64,000 bases of DNA from Candidatus Obscuribacterales bacterium (lineage in GTDB: Bacteria > Cyanobacteriota > Vampirovibrionia > Obscuribacterales > Obscuribacteraceae), in contig JAIELX010000076.1 in assembly GCA_019752635.1 (NCBI GenBank), positions 33,164 through 97,163 on the forward strand, read 5' to 3'. Shown piece by piece: positions 27,787-37,155 of this stretch. Within the stretch, counting starts at the first letter, position 1, and every line of letters starts with the position of its first letter. A program made the position numbers and the translations under genes. The notes under the pieces are model-generated. The model saw nothing but the letters and a program-made list of their open reading frames with translations, did no database searches and was not told where the DNA came from.

Positions 27787-28710
27787 ATGAACCTAGCCAA
27801 AGCTGCTTTCCTTTGCATGTGGTCGATTCTGCCGGGTTGTGTCGTGCTGGCGTCGCCCCTTTCTACCACTGCGGACCCGTACGAGGCAGGCGTCAGATAC
27901 TACAACGCCAGGAACTACAAAGCCGCCGCCCATATGTTTGAAACAGCGATGCGTTTGAACCCTGCGCATTCTTCCGCTCTTTATTACGACGCGCTTTGCT
28001 ATCAGCACTTAGGTGAAACAGAGCATGCACGGGCGCTGCATCATCACGTTGTGAATATCTTTCCGACATCGCCGGCCGCAGCTTTGGCTCAGCAGGCGCT
28101 TTCAAAGATGGGGGCGGTGGTTGCAGCCTCTGCGACGAAGCCGGGTGCAGGAGCACCTGCGGCTGCTCCCGGTACACCTCCGGAGATTGTCGCTATCGAT
28201 GCTGAGCTGGCAGTTGCTGCCAGGGAAGCGTCTTCCAACCACGGCGAACTAGCGGAACGCGCATTCATGGATGCCGAACGCAAGGCGGAGCGGCTTGGTC
28301 GCGTTAGTCCGAAACTAGCTCAGGTATTGGGTGCGATGGGTGATTACTTTGTAGCGCGCGGAGAGCCGGACAAAGCCTGCAAGGCCTTTAAGAAAGAACT
28401 ACAAGTTAAAGAACGACTGCTTGATCGCAATAGCATGGAGCTGGCGGACTGTATGTCGCGACACGCCACGGCGTTCTTAAACGACGGACAGGCGGATGAG
28501 GCGGAACGCTTGTTGACGCGCAGCGTGGAAGCTTATCAGCGCGCATATGAATCGAACGAGCGCAATCGCAAGAATACCAAAGTAGAAAAAGATAAGTGGG
28601 CCGGCTCTTTGGCACAGTTGGCCAATTGTTATCGCAAGATGGGCAAATTCTCCGAGGCAAAGCAGCTTGATGCTCAGGTCTACAACTTGAACAATGCCCC
28701 TCAGAATTAG
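27787..28710 (+). CDS. Secreted TPR-repeat protein
   Basis: The 307-residue product begins with a signal peptide (MNLAKAAFLCMWSILPGC, possibly a lipobox with C18). The first TPR pair (YEAGVRYYNARNYKAAAHMFETA, PAHSSALYYDALCYQHLGE) is followed by an Ala/Gly/Pro linker (about 115-137). A second TPR block (KLAQVLGAMGDYFVARGEPDKACK) follows with a mass of Lys/Arg/Glu residues. TPRs bind other proteins, so a periplasmic scaffold is likely. The gene converges with corA, with a four-base overlap of the 3' ends. Confidence 0.78.
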   Translation: MNLAKAAFLCMWSILPGCVVLASPLSTTADPYEAGVRYYNARNYKAAAHMFETAMRLNPAHSSALYYDALCYQHLGETEHARALHHHVVNIFPTSPAAALAQQALSKMGAVVAASATKPGAGAPAAAPGTPPEIVAIDAELAVAAREASSNHGELAERAFMDAERKAERLGRVSPKLAQVLGAMGDYFVARGEPDKACKAFKKELQVKERLLDRNSMELADCMSRHATAFLNDGQADEAERLLTRSVEAYQRAYESNERNRKNTKVEKDKWAGSLAQLANCYRKMGKFSEAKQLDAQVYNLNNAPQN

Positions 28711-29768
28711 AAACGAATGTATCCGCGCGTTTTGAGCCAGATAAGCAGCCCGCCCGAAACGACGAACATGCTGGCCAGGCAGACGTAGTAACCACCCTCC
28801 CAGTGAATTTCCGGGATGGTAAAGTTCATGCCGTAGACTCCGGCGATCAATGTAGGCGGCAGGAACAAAGTGGCGATGATCGTCAGTATCATCGTAGTTT
28901 CATTCGTTCGTAACCCCAATCCGGAAACATAGACGTCCATTAGATCGTAAGACATTGCTCTGTATGTTTCAAAAAGGCGCAATACAGATTGTGCTTCTGC
29001 CATGCGGGCCCTGAAATCTTCTCGCCCTTCCTCGCCGATTACAGGATTGCGCGAGTGCACTACCGATTGCATGATTATTTCAACCGGCCAGACGGCATTG
29101 AGGAAGATCCATATCAATTGCTGCGAGCGATTGATTAGTTCGAGCTCTTGCTTTCCGGGGTTGCGAATAATTTTGTTCTGAATGGCCTCTAGTTTTGTGC
29201 CACCAGTTTTCAGCAGATCCAGATAGCTGTTAATGATGTCGCCGAGCAGCTCAGCGGCGAGCCTATCGGACCCGTAGGCGGCTATGTGCTGACCCTTGGC
29301 CATGAGCTTATGGGTGACAAGGGAGAAGGCATTGTCGTGGCTGAATTGTCTTGTGACCATGAAATTTTCGGTAATCAAAAAATTGACCGTTTCCAGGGCA
29401 TCGATATTGTCTGTTACCGAAGGGCGTTGAAGCGACCAAAAGACACCTTCGGCGAAATCCTCAGTGTAAGAACGCCTGTGAGGACTGCGCAGAAGTTTGA
29501 TTTGATTGTCGCTCAGATCGAGTAACCGGCGTAGTTCCTTCCAAAACTCATCGTTGGCGACTCCGGTGATATGCATCCAGACAACGGATTTCTGCGACTT
29601 CAACTCTGCTAAGTCGTCAAAGCTATGAAAGCCGGACTCCATCAGCCCGTCCTCGTCGATGTAATAGAGTTGTATCCTTACTTCTACATTGTCGGGAAGG
29701 CACGGAAGCATTTGGTAAGTTTCGCCACAGAAATTAAGCCTTCCGTAGGTAAACTCAAGTTCCTTCAT
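28707..29768 (-). CDS. corA: CorA-family magnesium/divalent-metal channel
   Basis: A CorA-type pentameric divalent-cation channel. The C-terminus carries two membrane helices with the signature YGMNF between them (LIAGVYGMNFTIPEIHW), preceded by a long cytoplasmic domain of beta-sheet and helical stalk (VWMHITGVANDEFWKEL, SLQRPSV). ATG 29768 with CGGAG eight bases upstream gives 353 residues; ATG 29819 would overlap the ABC gene by 25 bases and has no such site. It is the last gene of the minus-strand unit that begins with the copper propeller. Confidence 0.92.
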   Translation of the reverse strand: MKELEFTYGRLNFCGETYQMLPCLPDNVEVRIQLYYIDEDGLMESGFHSFDDLAELKSQKSVVWMHITGVANDEFWKELRRLLDLSDNQIKLLRSPHRRSYTEDFAEGVFWSLQRPSVTDNIDALETVNFLITENFMVTRQFSHDNAFSLVTHKLMAKGQHIAAYGSDRLAAELLGDIINSYLDLLKTGGTKLEAIQNKIIRNPGKQELELINRSQQLIWIFLNAVWPVEIIMQSVVHSRNPVIGEEGREDFRARMAEAQSVLRLFETYRAMSYDLMDVYVSGLGLRTNETTMILTIIATLFLPPTLIAGVYGMNFTIPEIHWEGGYYVCLASMFVVSGGLLIWLKTRGYIRF

Positions 29769-29794
29769 AAGCTTCACTCCGTCGCTGCGTTTGT

Positions 29795-31210
29795 TCAATG
29801 AGGGGGCATCGGGATCCATACTGGCGGGTCGCCGGGAAATTTGAGTTTGCTCAATATCATTTTGTTGTCAGCTTCGTGAGGCTTCAAGTAAACGTAGTAG
29901 TTGTCATTGCGTTCTACCAGCTCACTTTTGGGCTGTGGATTTGGACTGATGAGCATGTCGTTTGAAATGCGCACATGCATGTAGTATGGAATTAGCTGGG
30001 CAAAGTCTTTAACGTCCGGCTGAAGCACATATTGAAATGTCTGAAGTCCGTCTACCTTGAGCACTTTGCTTGACGTTTTCTTTGCCGGCTTCATTGGTAC
30101 TTCCTGCCAACTGCTTCCGGTTTGCACGAATCCGCGCACCGCAGGCGGCATCATATAGATAGGCTGTTCCGGTTCGGTTGTGTTTCGCAGATAAAGCGTT
30201 ACGATGTAGCTTTGTCCGGGGCCCGTTTGCACGTCTTTCACATCGGCACGCAGACCGCCTGTAGCCAGGCTTTCCAAAGCCATTCTCTCGGCGGCTTTGG
30301 CATCAAGGGCCGTGATTTCCATATTGCGTACTCCGGCATGGATCAGTATGCCCAGCAAAATGATAGGCACCACATAGATTATCAATCGCCCCACCAGCCG
30401 CTCGATGCCTTCGCCAAGGCGTACGCGCTCCGTATGCTCGGTAGCGGAAGACTTGTCGAAGATGCGATTAAGTTGTTCTGCCACCGGCGAGGATGCACCA
30501 ACCTGTACCGTGTGCAGCGACTCGTTTGGGGCTTTGATATTTGTTCGAGCCCGGGCTTTGCCTGATTGCATCTCAAGAACGTGGTCGGCACGGTCTGCTA
30601 TGGACTGGTTGTGCGTGACTACGACCAGCGTGCAATCAAAAGCCCTGTGCATTTCGACCAGTAGCGTCAATATTTCTTCTTCGGTTTCTTCGTCCAGATC
30701 TGCAGTCGGTTCATCGGCAAGCAAAAGAGCCGGTGCATTAATGAGTGCTCGCGCAATGGCAACTCGCCGCTGTTCACCGCCGGAAAGTTGCCCGGGGTAG
30801 CTACCGGTTCGCTCGCGCAAGCCCACCTTTTCCATTAACATGCCGGCTCGCGCATAAGCCTCTGTGTGGCTGAGTGCGCCGCAAATTAGTGCCGGTAGAG
30901 CGACATTGTCGATTGCTCTCAATGCCGGCAGCAAACTGGCGAATTGAAAGACAAAGCCTATCTTCTGATTGCGAAAATTTGAAAGCTTGTCGCCTTTTAG
31001 TTCCCACTGGTTGATGCCCTCAATTTCAACAGATCCGCAAGAAGGCTTGCTGATTCCGCCGAGCATTCCCAGCAACGTTGACTTGCCGGAACCGGATCTT
31101 CCAACTATTGCAAGAAACTTGCCACGTTCTAGTTTGAAGGTGACGCCGGTGGCTGCTTCAATGACCCTCTCACCCTCGAACTTTTTGCCCAAATTCTCGA
31201 CTGTCAGCAT
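29795..31210 (-). CDS. ABC transporter ATPase with membrane-anchored C-terminal domain
   Basis: The 471-residue protein is a LolD/MacB-type ATPase (residues 1-225: Walker A GRSGSGKST 37-45, signature LSGGEQRR 142-149, Walker B LLLADEPTADLD 162-173). It is fused to a linker (about 225-265), one membrane helix (LIIYVVPIILLGILIHAG, about 276-293) and a beta-rich periplasmic domain of about 170 residues, which reads like an Ig-like or FixG-type domain (SYIVTLYLRNTTEPEQPIYM). The frame extends upstream to 31315, but ATG 31210, fused to the TAA of the permease as TAATG, is the natural start. Ordinary members of this family end near residue 230, so the extension is unusual. Confidence 0.88.
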   Translation of the reverse strand: MLTVENLGKKFEGERVIEAATGVTFKLERGKFLAIVGRSGSGKSTLLGMLGGISKPSCGSVEIEGINQWELKGDKLSNFRNQKIGFVFQFASLLPALRAIDNVALPALICGALSHTEAYARAGMLMEKVGLRERTGSYPGQLSGGEQRRVAIARALINAPALLLADEPTADLDEETEEEILTLLVEMHRAFDCTLVVVTHNQSIADRADHVLEMQSGKARARTNIKAPNESLHTVQVGASSPVAEQLNRIFDKSSATEHTERVRLGEGIERLVGRLIIYVVPIILLGILIHAGVRNMEITALDAKAAERMALESLATGGLRADVKDVQTGPGQSYIVTLYLRNTTEPEQPIYMMPPAVRGFVQTGSSWQEVPMKPAKKTSSKVLKVDGLQTFQYVLQPDVKDFAQLIPYYMHVRISNDMLISPNPQPKSELVERNDNYYVYLKPHEADNKMILSKLKFPGDPPVWIPMPPH

Positions 31211-32520
31211 TAGCGGCCTCCTTCCTGAATCAGGAGGTACGGCTCTTCGCCGCTTGCTCGCCATGCCGGCCACAGGGCACCGGTCAGTCCGACTAAAGTG
31301 GACAATCCTGCGCATATCAGTGCTGTAATCGCAATGGCATCGGCTGCCGGCCAGGCGAAGGAGATGTGAAGAGTCTCCAGGAAATAGACAAGCGAATGCT
31401 GAAACACCAGTAGCAATCCGCTCCCGATCACAATGCCGGCCAGTCCTCCTGCGCCGGTTGCGAAGCCCGCCTCACAAACCAGCATGCGCATTATGCTGCC
31501 GCGGTGACAGCCAATCGCGCTCAGTAAACCTATTTCGCGACGGCGTTCTTCGATTATTGCCGAGAAAAGCAAACTGACCAGAATCATCGAACTGGCCAGC
31601 ATCACTATTGTAAAGCCAATGAGACCGCCTAGAAGCGCAGTAGTGCTCTGGCGAGTCACAGTCACAATTTTTGTCCCGGATACAACTTTTACGCCGGGCA
31701 AACGCGCAATGGCGAAGCGAACCTGTTCCGGTGTGGCACCGAAGTTTAGTCGCACCATGATCGCAGTGATGCCGTGTTTCTGCAATGCTGAGTTCATGTG
31801 GGAGTCAGCATTGCTGGCGATGTTTGCAAGGGTATCGTAAGTGACAAAGAACGAATCGTCGAGCGGACCGACGCCGCTACGGCCCAGCTTGCCGTAGATT
31901 GGAGCCGGTACGTTGCAGACTTGTATCTCTTCGCCGATTGATTCACTGCGGCAACCGCCACACAGTACATCGCCGCGCTGCGGAGCGCGATCGACATGAT
32001 CCGCTAGCCACGGCGTTACGGTAAAGTCCGTGCGTGGATCGTATGCTATCAGATTGGCTTTGCAATTCGGCATCCCGGCCATTATCGGTATCCGATAGAT
32101 TGTCTGTGGCGATACTTGCGCAACTCCGTCCAGGTGTCGCACTTCTTCAAGAGTATTGGCCGCCAGAACATCGTCAGTGGGCTGCACCGTTAGTAGTGCG
32201 CTGGTGATGTTTACGAGTGTATTCTCCGGCACAACCACCAGGTCTGCGCCCATGCGTGAGAAACTGCGTTCCATGCTGCGCTCGATTCCGCAAGCTACAG
32301 TAAATGAAGCGAAGACCGCACCGGTTCCCAGTGCCACCGCCAGGATCAATAACAATGTTCTTGTCGGTTTGCGTAGCAAGTTTTGAAACGCAAGCATCAA
32401 GAAAAGCAATGAGGAATTTTTTGTTGGCTTCGCGCCTTTGTCCGAAAGCGGTGAGTTTGTACCGCCGCTCTGCTTGAGGACTCTGTGTCCGAGGGGCTCA
32501 GACGACTCTTTTACTTCCAC
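31210..32520 (-). CDS. FtsX/MacB-type ABC permease
   Basis: The 436-residue protein has a MacB-like topology: one N-terminal helix (LILAVALGTGAVFASFTVA, after a cytoplasmic head), a large periplasmic domain (about 85-275) and three C-terminal helices with the FtsX motif IIEERRREIGLLSAIGC. Its stop overlaps the ATPase start as TAATG, so the two products are made together. It starts 10 bases after the copper-propeller gene. Such permeases carry out mechanotransmission or lipoprotein/substrate export rather than simple transport. Confidence 0.9.
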   Translation of the reverse strand: MEVKESSEPLGHRVLKQSGGTNSPLSDKGAKPTKNSSLLFLMLAFQNLLRKPTRTLLLILAVALGTGAVFASFTVACGIERSMERSFSRMGADLVVVPENTLVNITSALLTVQPTDDVLAANTLEEVRHLDGVAQVSPQTIYRIPIMAGMPNCKANLIAYDPRTDFTVTPWLADHVDRAPQRGDVLCGGCRSESIGEEIQVCNVPAPIYGKLGRSGVGPLDDSFFVTYDTLANIASNADSHMNSALQKHGITAIMVRLNFGATPEQVRFAIARLPGVKVVSGTKIVTVTRQSTTALLGGLIGFTIVMLASSMILVSLLFSAIIEERRREIGLLSAIGCHRGSIMRMLVCEAGFATGAGGLAGIVIGSGLLLVFQHSLVYFLETLHISFAWPAADAIAITALICAGLSTLVGLTGALWPAWRASGEEPYLLIQEGGR

Positions 32521-32530
32521 TGCCGGATAC

Positions 32531-34234
32531 CTAAAGAGTTGTGCAGCGGCTGTTTCTTAAGTGCTCAACCTTGGTGGGCACTATGACGCAATCGTGGTGC
32601 CCTCCAAAGTTAGGCAAGTAACCGAGAGGTTCAAGGGTGTCCTGCGTGAATATGAAAGCCCCGGCAGACATTCGCTGAAACCCGCTGAAGATTTGAAACA
32701 CGTATTTGCCATCGTACGAGACGGCCATCGTCTGGCAATCCGGTCCAATGTTCTGGAACTTCTTAATGATCTTCCAGGTCTTGGTGTCGACTACGCAGCA
32801 TTCGCTATTGGCTGGTTTGGGATGCAACACGGAGACGAACATTTTGCTGCCGTCCATCGAGAAGCACAGGTGAAACGGGCTGGGATAGTCGCCGACCCAG
32901 GTTTTGTCTTTTACGAAAGTAATGCGCTTCCATTTCTTCGGGTCCGGATCTGACGTGTCAAACACGGCCATATTGTTCTGATTGATGTTGTTCATCATTG
33001 TGAAAATTTTGCCGTCCGGCGAAAATCCGGCTTCGTGTCCAACAGAGCGAACGTCGTCAAAATGAATGTCCCAGGTATCGGGATTGGACGAAACCTTCTC
33101 GACTTTCAGATTGTCTTTTGAGCCCTCGGGATTCTGCAAACATGCAATTGGCTGCCACGTTTTGCGATCTATAATAATCGCTGCCGACATCATGCGTAGT
33201 ATCAGCGCGGAATAGCGGCTACCGGGATGGTGCACGACAGCGTCTAGCCCGGTTAGGGCTCTGGGATTGTCGCCGGGAAGTTGACCGGTTGAAACCAAAT
33301 TCTCTGCCATGGGAACCATTTCCCAGTTAAGCTTGTTGCCTTTGGAGCCTTGCAGATCGAACTTTCCGGTCTCCTTTGCCTGGACCATTCGCGTGAGTCG
33401 CACCGTTCCACCTTTGGACCAGTTCTCCTGCATATTGCCGTTCGGTTGTCTTCCGATCCAGTCGGCGCGAAATGCTGCTTGAGTTTGTGTCTTTTCAGTC
33501 AATCCTGCTCGATTGAAAAAAGCGCAGACGTCTTTCTGCCCATCTGCTGCTGCGAAACCGCTTGCATCGGGCAGCACGGTTATGTGAACACCGAGTCCGA
33601 TTCCGGTGGTTTCCGACACGTCTTCCACCAGGTTCATTTGCTGTCCATCAAAATGCACGCGGTAGATGTGGTTGCCTTGTCCCCATTTCTCCAGCAAGCC
33701 ACGCTCTTTGATAGGAGTGGGTATGCCGTAAATCATCACGTTGTCGCCACCTTGAGTCGAATTGACGAACTCGAATCCTTTATATGGATTTGGAGATGGA
33801 TACGCCGCAAGGTGGTGCGAAATGGGGCATGAATCGCCGTAGTTCCAATAGCTAATCCATGAAAGGGTTTTGCCGGAATCAAGATCAACTACGTGCGTTC
33901 CGCCACCAAGCTTCTGTGGTGTCAAATAGAGATACTTTCCGAGCGGATGAAATGACTGTTTGTACTTCTCAGCATTGACCAGCTCCGTCTTCATCGGAGT
34001 ACTTGCCACCACTTTTGATGCTTGCTTGGCGGCAAAGTTCCATGTCAGCCCCAGCGGTTCCAGTCCGCCCGTAGCCACACCGACGGCGAGTCCGGTTCCA
34101 GCCATCGCTCCGGCGGCAACCAGTTTTCTTGCTGGAGACAACTGTCCTGTCAACAATTTATAGACTTGAAATTTCAAGACTCGTAGCGCATGAAACTTGG
34201 ATTCCGGTGGTTCATGAGACGGAAAGTTGTTCAT
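32531..34234 (-). CDS. Nitrous-oxide-reductase-like copper beta-propeller (thiocyanate-dehydrogenase type?)
   Basis: The 567-residue protein begins with a basic head and one hydrophobic anchor or signal (AAGAMAGTGLAVGVATGG, about 40-57), then a seven-bladed-propeller-like body. Histidine pairs and singles fall at propeller positions used for copper in N2O reductase: H140-H141 (ISHHLAAYPSPNPYKGFEF), H217 (GVHITV), H335-H336 (VVHHPGSRY), H400 (VGHEAGFSPDGK), H455 (SPFHLCFSMDG) and H546-H547 (GGHHDC), with D331 nearby. The C-terminal CuA cupredoxin domain of NosZ (about 120 residues) is absent. This single-domain layout resembles thiocyanate dehydrogenase. Enzyme activity is inferred. It heads an operon with an ABC pair and corA. 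Confidence 0.75.
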   Translation of the reverse strand: MNNFPSHEPPESKFHALRVLKFQVYKLLTGQLSPARKLVAAGAMAGTGLAVGVATGGLEPLGLTWNFAAKQASKVVASTPMKTELVNAEKYKQSFHPLGKYLYLTPQKLGGGTHVVDLDSGKTLSWISYWNYGDSCPISHHLAAYPSPNPYKGFEFVNSTQGGDNVMIYGIPTPIKERGLLEKWGQGNHIYRVHFDGQQMNLVEDVSETTGIGLGVHITVLPDASGFAAADGQKDVCAFFNRAGLTEKTQTQAAFRADWIGRQPNGNMQENWSKGGTVRLTRMVQAKETGKFDLQGSKGNKLNWEMVPMAENLVSTGQLPGDNPRALTGLDAVVHHPGSRYSALILRMMSAAIIIDRKTWQPIACLQNPEGSKDNLKVEKVSSNPDTWDIHFDDVRSVGHEAGFSPDGKIFTMMNNINQNNMAVFDTSDPDPKKWKRITFVKDKTWVGDYPSPFHLCFSMDGSKMFVSVLHPKPANSECCVVDTKTWKIIKKFQNIGPDCQTMAVSYDGKYVFQIFSGFQRMSAGAFIFTQDTLEPLGYLPNFGGHHDCVIVPTKVEHLRNSRCTTL

Positions 34235-34365
34235 AGACTCGCCCTTTATCTACTGGCTGATGTACCGGCTAAAAGTAATCCCGATGGCGCATCTATTGTA
34301 CGCACTTTGCATGTCATCTTGCGTTTCGAATCGGCCGAACTTAGTGCGAATGCTGCGAAAGCCCC

Positions 34366-34381
34366 GGGACGCCCGCGCTCC
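34366..34381 (-). repeat. Dispersed GC-rich repeat, copy 1
   Basis: On the minus strand this reads GGAGCGCGGGCGTCCC, the core shared with the copies at 39970 and 43269. It lies just past the stop of the histidine kinase gene, so it may act as a 3' structure. Confidence 0.6.
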
Positions 34382-34388
34382 TGGGGAG

Positions 34389-36407
34389 CTAAGCAGGCGG
34401 GGCTGCGGGAAATCGCAAGATAAAAGTTGAGCCCTTGCCTTCTTCGCTGTCCAGGGAGACTGTGCCACCATGTTGCTCAATTATAAGCTTGCAAATGTAC
34501 AGACCCAACCCTGTGCCTCGTCGCGAGGGGCGAGCCTGTTCCCCGGGCGATTGGCGAAATGGTTGAAACAGTCCTGCTGCAACTCCGGGAGCGATACCGG
34601 GGCCTTTGTCTATGACGCGTATCTCGACTTCGTCTTGATGTTGTTCGGCTGCGACCGTTACGGTGCTGCCGCGTTGCGAGAACTTGATGGCATTCGAGAT
34701 CAGGTTTATCAGCGCCTGCACCAGGCGCTCTTCGTCTGCCACTATTTCAAGCGAATTGGTCGTTGCTATTTCAATTGTGACACCGGCTTGCTGCGCCAGC
34801 TCGTCGACGCTGTCGGCGGCCTTGTTCATCACTGACTGCAAAATAATGTTCTCGAACTTCATGCTGAATTGGCCCGAAGCCATTTTTTCCACACTCAGCA
34901 AATCTTCTACCAGGCTCAGTAGCCGCCTCAGGTGTTCAATTACGCCGCGAGCACGCTTTGCTGCTTGTGCCGATATCTCGCCGAGACTGCCTGCGGTCAG
35001 TAACTCCAGAAATAGCTGAATTGAAGTGAGCGGCGTGCGCAACTCGTGGCTTACTAGAGCGACGAACCGACGTTTTAGTTTTTCCAACTCCTGCCGATCG
35101 GAAACGTCGATAATGGTTACAAGCAGTCGCTCGCCGGTGGTTGTATGAATGGTGCTGCATGTAGTTTCAATGTATACAATGCTGCCGTCTTTTTTGCGTG
35201 TTCGCAGCTCTGAAATTTTGCCGAACGAATCTCGCGCCAGCTGATCGACATACTGTTCGCGAGAAACGTCTTTCTTTTCGCCGAATAGTATCTGTGGATG
35301 CTCGCGTTCTAATTCACTGGTGTCGTAGCCGAAGATTTCGCGCGTACGAGGATTTGTAGAGTCGATCTTTCCATCTGGAGCTAGAGTAACCAGACCGATT
35401 GGCATCTTGTCGATTAAGGTGCGCATATTCGCTTCGCTTTCACGCAAGATTCTCTCCGACTCTTTCTCCAGAGTTATGTCTCGTGCGAAGCAGAACATTA
35501 CGTTGTCCGTATTGGACCATTCCATTGACCAGGAAAGAAAAATCTTGGAGCCGTCTTTCTTGGTGGCAAGAACCTCCAGGTTCGTCTCTTTGCCGGACTT
35601 TGGAGTCTTCAGCAACTCTTCTATCTGAGCGGCGTGTTCCGGCGATATCACCAGCGATATCGGTTTCCCTTCGAGCTTCTTCGCCGAATAGCCCCAGATG
35701 CGGTGACTGGATGGACTGATGCTAATAAACTTGCCTTCGCGATCGATGGCAAAAATTAGATCGAGAGCATGGTCGGCAATTGCTTCTTCGCGTGTTTGTG
35801 ATTCTGTGAGCTGATGGCTCAAATCATGAATGACTGTGGTCAAAACATCTATTTCGCGCACAGCGCATTCCTGAATCTGTTCAATTTGCTGATTGCTCAC
35901 GGAGTTTAACGCCGTTTCAATTCGACCGGCACTAGAACCCGTGATTTTTCTTGCTTCGTCAGCGAGTGCCAGAAATGCAATCAGCGAACACACCATCGCC
36001 AGCAGCAATCCAAAAGGTGCGGGAATAGCATTGTTCAGAATGGTAACTGCCACCAGTGAAATGATTTGAATGCCTGCCGCAATCATCACGATTTTGCGCG
36101 CACTCTGCTCCCACAGCAGCTGCAAAGGCTCGGCCGTTTTGACTCGCGCACTGGCAGATTCGAATGACTTGGCGCGTACCTTCGCTTTGCGCACCGCTGA
36201 CGGGTGCTCCAAAATCATTTTCTCGACGTAGTCTCGATCGACCGCAATCAGCCGAGCTGGCGTCAATGTGCTGTTTTCGGACGTGATGCTGCTATTTAGG
36301 ACTGCCGATCTGCGCAAACGTGCCAGGTACCACCGCCGAACTTGTTCGTACATGGCGGCATTGGCCAGCTTTGCCGTGGCTCCTTGCAGTGTAGCGTCTT
36401 CGGGCAT
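34389..36407 (-). CDS. Membrane PAS-PAS sensor histidine kinase
   Basis: The 672-residue kinase has a cytoplasmic head, two membrane helices (about 108-155, IVMIAAGIQIISLVAVTIL and LLLAMVCSLIAFLALA), then two PAS domains (about 215-320 and 330-435). The HisKA dimerisation helix holds phospho-acceptor H454 in FVALVSHELRTPLTS. The HATPase_c domain has the N-box NLISNAIKF, G1 DKGPGIAPG and G2 RRGTGLGLYI. Its probable partner is the OmpR regulator encoded 36 bases upstream. Two PAS domains could bind haem or flavin; no specific residue tells which. Confidence 0.93.
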   Translation of the reverse strand: MPEDATLQGATAKLANAAMYEQVRRWYLARLRRSAVLNSSITSENSTLTPARLIAVDRDYVEKMILEHPSAVRKAKVRAKSFESASARVKTAEPLQLLWEQSARKIVMIAAGIQIISLVAVTILNNAIPAPFGLLLAMVCSLIAFLALADEARKITGSSAGRIETALNSVSNQQIEQIQECAVREIDVLTTVIHDLSHQLTESQTREEAIADHALDLIFAIDREGKFISISPSSHRIWGYSAKKLEGKPISLVISPEHAAQIEELLKTPKSGKETNLEVLATKKDGSKIFLSWSMEWSNTDNVMFCFARDITLEKESERILRESEANMRTLIDKMPIGLVTLAPDGKIDSTNPRTREIFGYDTSELEREHPQILFGEKKDVSREQYVDQLARDSFGKISELRTRKKDGSIVYIETTCSTIHTTTGERLLVTIIDVSDRQELEKLKRRFVALVSHELRTPLTSIQLFLELLTAGSLGEISAQAAKRARGVIEHLRRLLSLVEDLLSVEKMASGQFSMKFENIILQSVMNKAADSVDELAQQAGVTIEIATTNSLEIVADEERLVQALINLISNAIKFSQRGSTVTVAAEQHQDEVEIRVIDKGPGIAPGVAAGLFQPFRQSPGEQARPSRRGTGLGLYICKLIIEQHGGTVSLDSEEGKGSTFILRFPAAPPA

Positions 36408-36443
36408 CGATGTCCTACGGCTTTCGGGGATCTGTGCGTGTCG

Positions 36444-37121
36444 TTACTTGTCTTGCTCTATCTTGTAACCGACGCCGTAAACAGTAGTAATAAGTGAGGG
36501 TTCGCCCGTGTCCAGTTTCTTTCGCAGGCGAGTTACTACAGTTCTTACTGCGTCCGGCGTGGCGTCCGATGTGGTTTCCCAGACGTGGTCCAGAATTGCC
36601 TCAGCGCTCAACACTCTTCCCTTGTTCACCATCAAGTATTCAAGCACTGCGAACTCTCTTGGTAGAAGCGCGATTTCTTCGGTTCCTCTAAAAACCTTAT
36701 GACCGGCTCGATCCATTGAGATTTGCCCCGAGGACAATACATCGGATGGCGCGGTGCCCGTTTGCCGTCTGAGCAGAGCTCGCAATCTCGCGCCCAATTC
36801 AATAACATGAAAGGGTTTTGTCAGGTAGTCATCGGCACCGGCGTCCAAGCCTGTTGCCTTGTCCTCGACTGTCGCCTTGCCCGTCAAAAACAAAATGGGC
36901 GTATGACCGCCGCGGGCGCGAAACTCTTTGCATATCTCGGGACCGCTGGTGTCAGGCAGCTCCCAGTCCAGAATCACCAGGTCGAAGCTATAGGTGCGCA
37001 GTAGATGGAGCGCATCTTGACCGTTGTGTGTCTTCTCCGCCGTGAACTTCTCTGCTTCCAGGAAATCGCAAATCAGGTCGGCAATGACAAGATCGTCTTC
37101 TACAACAAGGACTTTCGCCAA
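36444..37121 (-). CDS. OmpR-family response regulator
   Basis: The 225-residue regulator has receiver residues E8-D9-D10, phospho-acceptor D52 (VILDWELPD), T80 and K102 (LTKPF), and a winged-helix domain ending TTVYGVGYKIEQDK. It precedes the PAS histidine kinase by 36 bases in the same direction, so they form a cognate pair. It is a paralogue of the regulator at 7840-8517. Confidence 0.94.
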   Translation of the reverse strand: MAKVLVVEDDLVIADLICDFLEAEKFTAEKTHNGQDALHLLRTYSFDLVILDWELPDTSGPEICKEFRARGGHTPILFLTGKATVEDKATGLDAGADDYLTKPFHVIELGARLRALLRRQTGTAPSDVLSSGQISMDRAGHKVFRGTEEIALLPREFAVLEYLMVNKGRVLSAEAILDHVWETTSDATPDAVRTVVTRLRKKLDTGEPSLITTVYGVGYKIEQDK

Positions 37122-37155
37122 GGCTGCAAAGCCTCCCCACTAGTGTGCTGTGGCA

